Source: Phlebotomus papatasi (taxonomy: Eukaryota; Arthropoda; Insecta; Diptera; Psychodidae). From it: a stretch of DNA of 64,000 nt. Position 1 is the stretch's first letter, and the number at the start of each line of letters is the position of its first letter. The position numbers were made by a program, and so were the translations under genes. Below, piece after piece: positions 58,014-64,000 of this stretch. The stretch covers positions 45,446,001-45,510,000 of the forward strand of contig NC_077222.1 of assembly GCF_024763615.1 (NCBI RefSeq), read 5' to 3'. The notes under the pieces were generated by a model that did not search any database, was not told the origin of the DNA, and worked only from the letters and a program-made list of their open reading frames with translations.

Positions 58014-61000
58014 ACAAGAGGATCAAAAATTGGGGGTCAGAATAAGTCACTTTTTCTGACTTCTTAGAGCGAAACGGAACTTTAGAGGACTTTATAAAAA
58101 AAATTGTTTTTAGGACAGCGGTATTCCTATCGTCCTTAAAGAGTTAAAGGCAAGGAACCTAATTTTTATCCGATTTGGTCAAATATTATTTTTTTTTAAA
58201 TACAAACAATTTTCAAATTTTTAAATTCAAGATGGTTTTATAATGATTTATAGACAAATTTAAACCGTAATTATTCTTATATGTATGTGTCCAAAAATAT
58301 TTTGGAAAAGAACATGAGGCAAAATTATTTTTTGATAGTTCGAGCAGCTCGCAAAGCCTCGTACGTGTTTATAACCCCTTTTGTAACACAACATATGATT
58401 TTTTAATAATGTATTGTCAAAAATTTATTCATTAATTTATGTTTCTAGCGTCTTTACATTAATTTTAATCTGTTGAATGCAAATTGAATGCAAAAAAAAA
58501 TGCAAAAAAAGTGGCAAAAATATGTTGAGTAAAATTTGCATAACCCACTCTTTTCCAGTTCGCCTTTTATTTGTCATTTTTTTTTAACAAAAGCTGCGCT
58601 AAAGAATTGCACATTTCTCATCTACGTAAAGAAGTCTGAGAAAAAGTTAATGGATAATACATTTCCTATAAAATTATGTCACCTGTAGGGGAATTCTATA
58701 ATTTTCGTGGCACTATCACGCGTGAGTTCGAAACCTGACAATGCCAATCGAGCTTTTATTTTGTCATATGAGTTCGAAAATACAGTTCATTGATTTTTTA
58801 ATGAAATCCCTTTATTTGATGATTTTTATGAAATTACAGTCCGTCTTGGTTGATTTGTTTAACAAAATTCATTGTCATTTGAATTGCCAGAAATCTCAAA
58901 TATGTGACTTCTGACAATGCCACGTGAGCTGTAATGGCAAAGTCACGGCTTCAGAATCGCAATTTCGAAAAAGCTCTCTTAAGATTGGAACCCAATTTGT
59001 CATATGACATTGCCAGAACGTTACAGAATTCCCCTCCTGGATGTTACTTTTGTTCTCGTAAATTTGTAATAATGTGAATCAAAATGCCACAAAATCCGAC
59101 ATCTACTAAAATTTTTTTGAGAACTTCAACAAATCAAGTCTCGAATTTGATCGAAAATCAAATTTCAGACTTCCAAAACAAATTTCTCTGCAACCCAGTA
59201 AAAAGCATATCTTCGACATTAGAGCGATAAGTTTCCTACAAAATATGCTGATCATTGGAAGTCCAGTAGATATTTTCTAGAGCTCATGAAAAAAATATAT
59301 GCTTTGCCACATTTTGCCTCATTCATGTAAATCATTAACGAGATACGATTAGAAATGAAAGTATTTCACCTACTTGGCATAATTTCAGAAGCTAAAAGTG
59401 TAATTCTCTGGTGACTACCTTTCAAATTTTCTTCAAGATTGATCCTTATAAAAGAACCAAGTAGATAAAAATGAAGGTAAAAATAACACTTTCAACATCT
59501 CTGCAAAAATAATCCCAAGTTCACTTCCAGTGGCTTCATTAGTTGCCTCTCACGCCTTCACACCCATTTCCCTTCTGATATGAACGATGGGGTGGGCCTA
59601 TGCCAAACCCCTTTTGTAAACTTGCCCCATCCCCAAATACCATCCATTAGAAGATAGCAAGGCAAATAAAGGCAAGTTTCTTGTCGCGTACATCAGAATT
59701 ACCCTCCAGAATGGCTCTATGAAGGTACAATATGGGAGAAACATTGTGGATTAAGTTTGGAAATTCATAGGTGTGTGTGCGTGTGTGTGCTTTTAAGGGC
59801 TCTTACACTGAAGTATAGGTAGAAAAAGCTCATTTATTTGCAAAGAAGCAAAAGCTCTCTATGCATTTCTATGTACATACGAGTAGTGTATATCATATTT
59901 TCTCTACAGTATGCTTTCACAAGAAAAAAAAAATCATTTCATCTGTATACTTAAGTAATTTCATTTGTTGACAACTTAAAAACATATAATACAATTTACT
60001 TTAATTTAATTTATTTGAAGTTGCGAAATCTCTTTTTCGCTTTTCGTCTATTATAAACTTGTAATAAGTTTTGTATTATAGAAGAAAATCTCACATAAAA
60101 AACAGTGTATAATATTTGAGGGGCGAAGTGGTACAAAAAAATATCCTTAGGCAATTGAAAAGCTTGATTTGCAGTTAAATTTTTTCTTGGAAATTGTCGT
60201 GTGTGGCAAAAATGAAAAGATAAATTTCAAGTTTTTTTTTGGGATGGGGAAGAGATTTTTGTGTATTGTGGATATCTGAGGGTTGTTTCATCACTTGAGG
60301 ATGGTGAAAAAATATCCAGGAAAAGAATTGAGCTCGCACATTTGAAGGAGACTTACCTACATTTTGTTGTATATGATGTTAGGCAGAGTCATTACCTGGC
60401 AATTTACATATTTTAAGATTTCCACACTTCGTAGCTACTTGAAAATAAATGACATTTTGTTTGCATAAATGTATTCTGGGAATAATTTACTTTTTCGCTA
60501 CCGTGGGTGGTGAAAATTTTCTCTCTTAAGTTTCAAGAGTATCAGTGTGAGTGAAAAACATGTACAAGAGAACAACGAATTGCCTCATACTATATTATAC
60601 CTACGTCTTGTGCATAATTGAGGACGTGGGATAAAACTTTAGCTGAGAAAGTGCCAAACGCGGCTTTGAGTCGAAGAGAAATGGGAGATATAGAAACATC
60701 TTATAACAATGGAAATTCACCTAATATCTGAGGTGAATATCTGTTATTATTTGGTATTGGAAAGAAGAAAATAAAGATATTCAGACAACTTTGGCCTTTT
60801 GCCATGGCTTAATGGCTTCAGCTTTTGTCGGCTTCCTCAACCATTCTCCACCACCCACTCACCCATGAAATTTAATCAAGATGATAAACCCTCTGGCCCA
60901 TTTTAATGCGTCACTGTTCTGCGTGTGAGTTTTCCCACTCCATGCCTTGAAGGATAACCCAGCTTCCGGCCTAAAGTTAAGGAACGAAAATTGTGGAGAA

Positions 61001-61485
61001 GGATTACAAGAGTTCTATATAGTAAGAAATTGGGGGAAAATAATTGGGAGGATTTGAAAGTAGGATATTAATGAAAATGAGATCAAAAATACTTTTTCAG
61101 CACTCCAAAAATCAGTTTGATTAGATTTGGATTGAAAAGTGTCGGTTTGCAAGGTAGCATTGCTAAATACCAACTATGTAAAAGTTGTACACGAAATCAT
61201 ATACACGGAAAGTTGTCTACGTATCGATTTTGATAATATTTTTCATCATTCCCTTTCTTAATTTAAATTCTGAGTGACAAATCATTTTCTTAAGAAGTTA
61301 CACAATGGAGATAGTGTTTGACAGGATTTGATGTAATGGATTTAAATTTAACGATCTCTAAAAGACGATTTTTTTTTATTAAAGTATTGAGGTAGTTTCT
61401 GGCACTGCCACTCAGTGTATTGTATTGTACCCGTTCTCTTTATTTGTTTAAAGCTTTATTTTGGTATCCTTAATAAAAGACAGTA
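58014..61485. other. AT-rich DNA without an assigned gene
   Basis: At 58137 tcgtccttaaagagttaa looks like a single piggyBac-type end. At 58330-58370 a gttcgagcagctcgcaaagc phrase recalls repeat X. Positions 59.5-59.7 and 60.78-61.0 kb are less AT-rich and appear unique. No gene can be supported. Confidence 0.45.
59771..59790. repeat. (GT)n microsatellite
   Basis: gtgtgtgtgcgtgtgtgtgc is present. Confidence 0.85.
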
Positions 61486-61489
61486 AAAT

Positions 61490-62520
61490 TCCAAGTTGGG
61501 ACCATTTCAGAATAGAGATAGAGCAAACAGTGTCTCCCAGAAATATCCTTCGCTGTATCCCAATTGCTAGACCGTAGCAGAAGATGTGAATATTCTCCTT
61601 TTCCTTCTCTAAACAATATCGCCAAATCCCATCTGTGCTGATGCCTATTTTTATTAAGTGAAAGCCAAAAGCACAGTATCTCGCAAGAAAGCCAACTATC
61701 GTTCTTACTTGGTGTATTGTTAAGATTTAAGATCTCTATTCTCCATTTGCCGTCTGGTTCCGAGATAGCTTAACACGCCGAAGACCAGACCGTTTAGCCC
61801 AGTGTATCTTGTGCTCATTTGGATGTCTTCCCATTGAAAAGATCCTTGATGTGGCTCCCGTAATAGCCGTACATAGGCATTGAACCAATGATTGTCTAAG
61901 CTTCAGATTCGGTTATCTACGCACCATTCAAGCTTATATCTGGTAATGGTTTTTTGGTGTGATGTTGAGATTGTCCATTAAATCACTTAGTTTACACTTA
62001 GCAGGTGAAGGAGATCATGGAGTCGGAGAAGCCTCTAGGTCAGAGGCGGCAAGAACTGTTGAAACCGAATAAACGTCAAATGAAACATGTACATCAATGG
62101 TCAAAACGCTATTAGAAAAAACTTATTTTGACGTTTTTTCGGTTTTAACGGTTTTTGCACACCTCTGCTCTAGGTGGTTAAAAAACTTTTCCGTTTATCT
62201 GTCCGGTTCCTATTTAGAGCTTTATAAACTCCAAAACTAAGAGAGAGATCGACGTGCGATTTTCGGCAAAAATTGAGTAAGAGAGAGATATTGAATAAAG
62301 TTGAGAAAATTTGAGACAAAATCCTTTTGCAATTTTACACTATCGCAATTCCAATAGGGGACTATCAGTAGAACTTTCAGACTTCGCACACTTTGCGATG
62401 TTCAGATTCACAATCTGACCATCGCATCGTGATGTCCACTTCGTCCATTTGTGAAAAACTGGTAGTGAACCATTCCTAACACTGTTTTCCCACATTTCTA
62501 TTTCCACCTGAAGCAGGAGT
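61490..62520 (-). pseudogene. decayed non-LTR retrotransposon, RNase H and C-terminal Cys/His motif
   Basis: Translated on the minus strand, about 61700 to 61520 reads like the C-terminal segment of R1/Jockey/LOA-type elements. A short G-x-LARYC stretch is followed by a WRYCLEKEKENIHIFCYG-type Cys/His motif and an ARG-rich end with LGD. Near 62450 a remnant FTNGRSG resembles the first RNase H motif (FTDGSK). Stops and frameshifts are frequent. The RNase H part is interrupted by an hAT-like element (62041) and by Y fragments (62209-62310). Confidence 0.5.
62041..62167. mobile_element. hAT-like miniature element, 127 bp, copy 2
   Basis: It has the same ends and interior as 22618-22746 (cagaggcggcaagaactg, gaaaccgaa, aacgtcaaa, tcaatggtcaaaacgct, gcacacctctg). 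The 8-bp word ctctaggt flanks both sides (62033-62040, 62168-62175). Confidence 0.85.
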
Positions 62521-62655
62521 CATCAAGCTACAAAAAGTTGGAGAAGAATATAGTTTAAAAAGTTAAAAGGTCGAAATCCCATTTTTTCACTTCTTAAAAA
62601 AATATTAAATTTTAAGCCAGATCCGTGCCATATGGGCCGAACCATTGAGAAGACA
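62176..62655. repeat. old Y fragments mixed with retrotransposon remnant
   Basis: ctccaaaactaagagagaga and gcgattttcggcaaaa (62230-62275) follow minus-strand Y. gccagatccgtgccatatgg and gaaccattgagaagacaaaa (62615-62655) follow plus-strand Y. Both are strongly diverged. The younger Y copy 5 starts directly after the second one. Confidence 0.45.
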
Positions 62656-64000
62656 AAAGGGACAGATAATCCTAACCGGCTTATGTAGGTGAGATTCTTA
62701 ACGTGAGCTAACTCGGAGTGCATGCAAATTCGATTTAGAGCTGAAATTGTGAGTCGCCATTCAGTTATCTTGAATCAAATTCGTGAAATTATACAAATTT
62801 TGTATTTAAACCAAAATATCAAGGATTTGGATGAACTGGCACAAAAGTGATATATGGGTGAAATGTAGACCAGAATGTACTCTATAATTTTCCTATAGAA
62901 CATGATCTCATCGATTACTCAGAAGCCAAGATAAGCGAGGTTTTTTGTTTCTTAACTTGTTTTTTCATCCAGAGTGCCCCAAGTAGTCATTTGTTGAGCT
63001 TCAACTATATCAAAGAATTGTTGTATTTTGTGGGACTTTCCATTTAAAACCATATTTTAAGTGTCTTTGTGGAGTAGAGGCTGTCAAATTGGCATCTGAG
63101 TGATTTCAAAGCGTTATTATGGGAAAAATCAATTTTTTCACACTTAAACGGCAAAATCGGAGTGATAGCGTAGTCTGAGCGGAAAATGATGTATGGACGA
63201 AATGTAGAGACAAATGTGCTCTACAATTATGTCGAAGTAATCATCAAAATCGGTTCAGCGACAGTCGAGATAATTGAGGTTATGTGATATTGAAATTGGT
63301 TTTTCGACTGTGGCGCCCCTGGTGTTGGTCCCACGAAGTTCAAATATTCTAGAAAGTTGTAGCATTTGGTGAGATCTTTCGTTTAAACCCTCATTCATCA
63401 AAATCGGTCACATAGAACCGGAGATATGATTTTTTGAATTTTGTGAACTTTGACCCCTCATATCTCCGGTTCTGTTTTAACCACAGCGCACATTTGCACT
63501 ATTTTGGAAACGTCCTAGACTGGACTACAACATTCTAAAATTTCATTAACTTGCACAATGCCGTTTTTGAGAAAACTGACTTTGAATTTCGATGAATTTT
63601 GACGCTATCACAGCGCCACCTGTGGTGACTTTTTGAACTTCCATCTGAAAGCGCTCATCGAGACGAATCCAAAAAGGTAAAACTTAGGTCGCTATGTTAA
63701 TTAGAACCGGAGATAGAGGCCGGCCAATGTTCGAACTTTGACCCCTTATAGCTCGGGTCAGGGGTTTTAGATCGACTTAAGGTTTTTTTTGTTTGATAGG
63801 TATAATCAACAGCTACAACATACTAAAATTTCAGCCCGATTGCATAAGGAATTTTTGAGTTATTTAACTTTTAAGATTTAAAAATTTTCTTTTTAATAAT
63901 AGCGCCCCTAGCGGTGGTTTTATGAACTTGCGATGTTAGAAGACGAAGTGGCATTTCATGAGAGTTTTCCAAAAAGCCCTCATTTTTTAAATTCTGACAA
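62656..64000 (+). mobile_element. repeat Y, copy 5, cut by the window end
   Basis: It begins aaagggacagataatcctaa and is co-linear with copy 2 (46626) over more than 1.3 kb, including the module cycles. The window ends before the terminal hairpin. It agrees closely with copy 3 in its first 600 bp. Confidence 0.85.

Noticed and set aside
1..64000. CRISPR arrays, bacterial operons, rRNA genes
   Set aside because: No spaced direct-repeat array, Shine-Dalgarno-led gene series or rRNA-like sequence was seen; the window is eukaryotic.

Overview
The window is AT-rich animal DNA without a recognisable host gene. Every open frame of meaningful length belongs to a transposable element. The mix (a BEL/Pao LTR retrotransposon, hAT-, pogo/mariner-, piggyBac- and PIF/Harbinger-like miniature elements, tRNA-derived SINEs with ATT-rich tails, and fragments of two non-LTR retrotransposons) suggests an insect, most likely a dipteran. 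That assignment is inference. The first six bases are a BamHI site, so this may be a clone end. The unique AT-rich stretches between repeats look like intergenic or long-intron DNA.

Layout. 1-13 kb: AT-rich unique DNA with isolated insertions. These are an old interspersed repeat called X here (2460-4180), split by a 916-bp inverted-repeat element, a foldback element (6508-6736) and a perfect 186-bp tandem duplication (11256-11627). 13-16.5 kb: twin mariner-like elements and a 5'-truncated non-LTR retrotransposon inside another X copy. 20-26.6 kb: a dense accessory cluster with a pogo-like element, two copies of a long repeat called Y here, an hAT-like element with 8-bp target duplications, and a 3.1-kb element with two 792-bp inverted arms. 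28.6-37 kb: a SINE, several miniature elements and more X. 39-53 kb: the richest part. A second foldback element lies beside a 1.2-kb PIF/Harbinger-like element whose right terminal repeat was split by a 5.7-kb BEL/Pao element. Next comes a cluster of Y copies, one full length, one folded into a 1.26-kb palindrome and one on the minus strand between perfect 66-bp direct repeats. 57-64 kb: a SINE inserted in a SINE, a decayed RNase H-bearing retrotransposon holding a second hAT-like element, and a further Y copy running off the end.

The only protein-coding machinery is that of the BEL/Pao element. It has gag with zinc knuckles, aspartic protease, reverse transcriptase, RNase H, and integrase with a C-terminal domain, between identical 181-bp LTRs. 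Its frame is broken once, at a run of seven A. All other elements seen here are non-autonomous and would depend on enzymes encoded elsewhere. The least explained items are the Y family, the 792-bp-arm element, and the foldback pair whose end types are exchanged around a common core.
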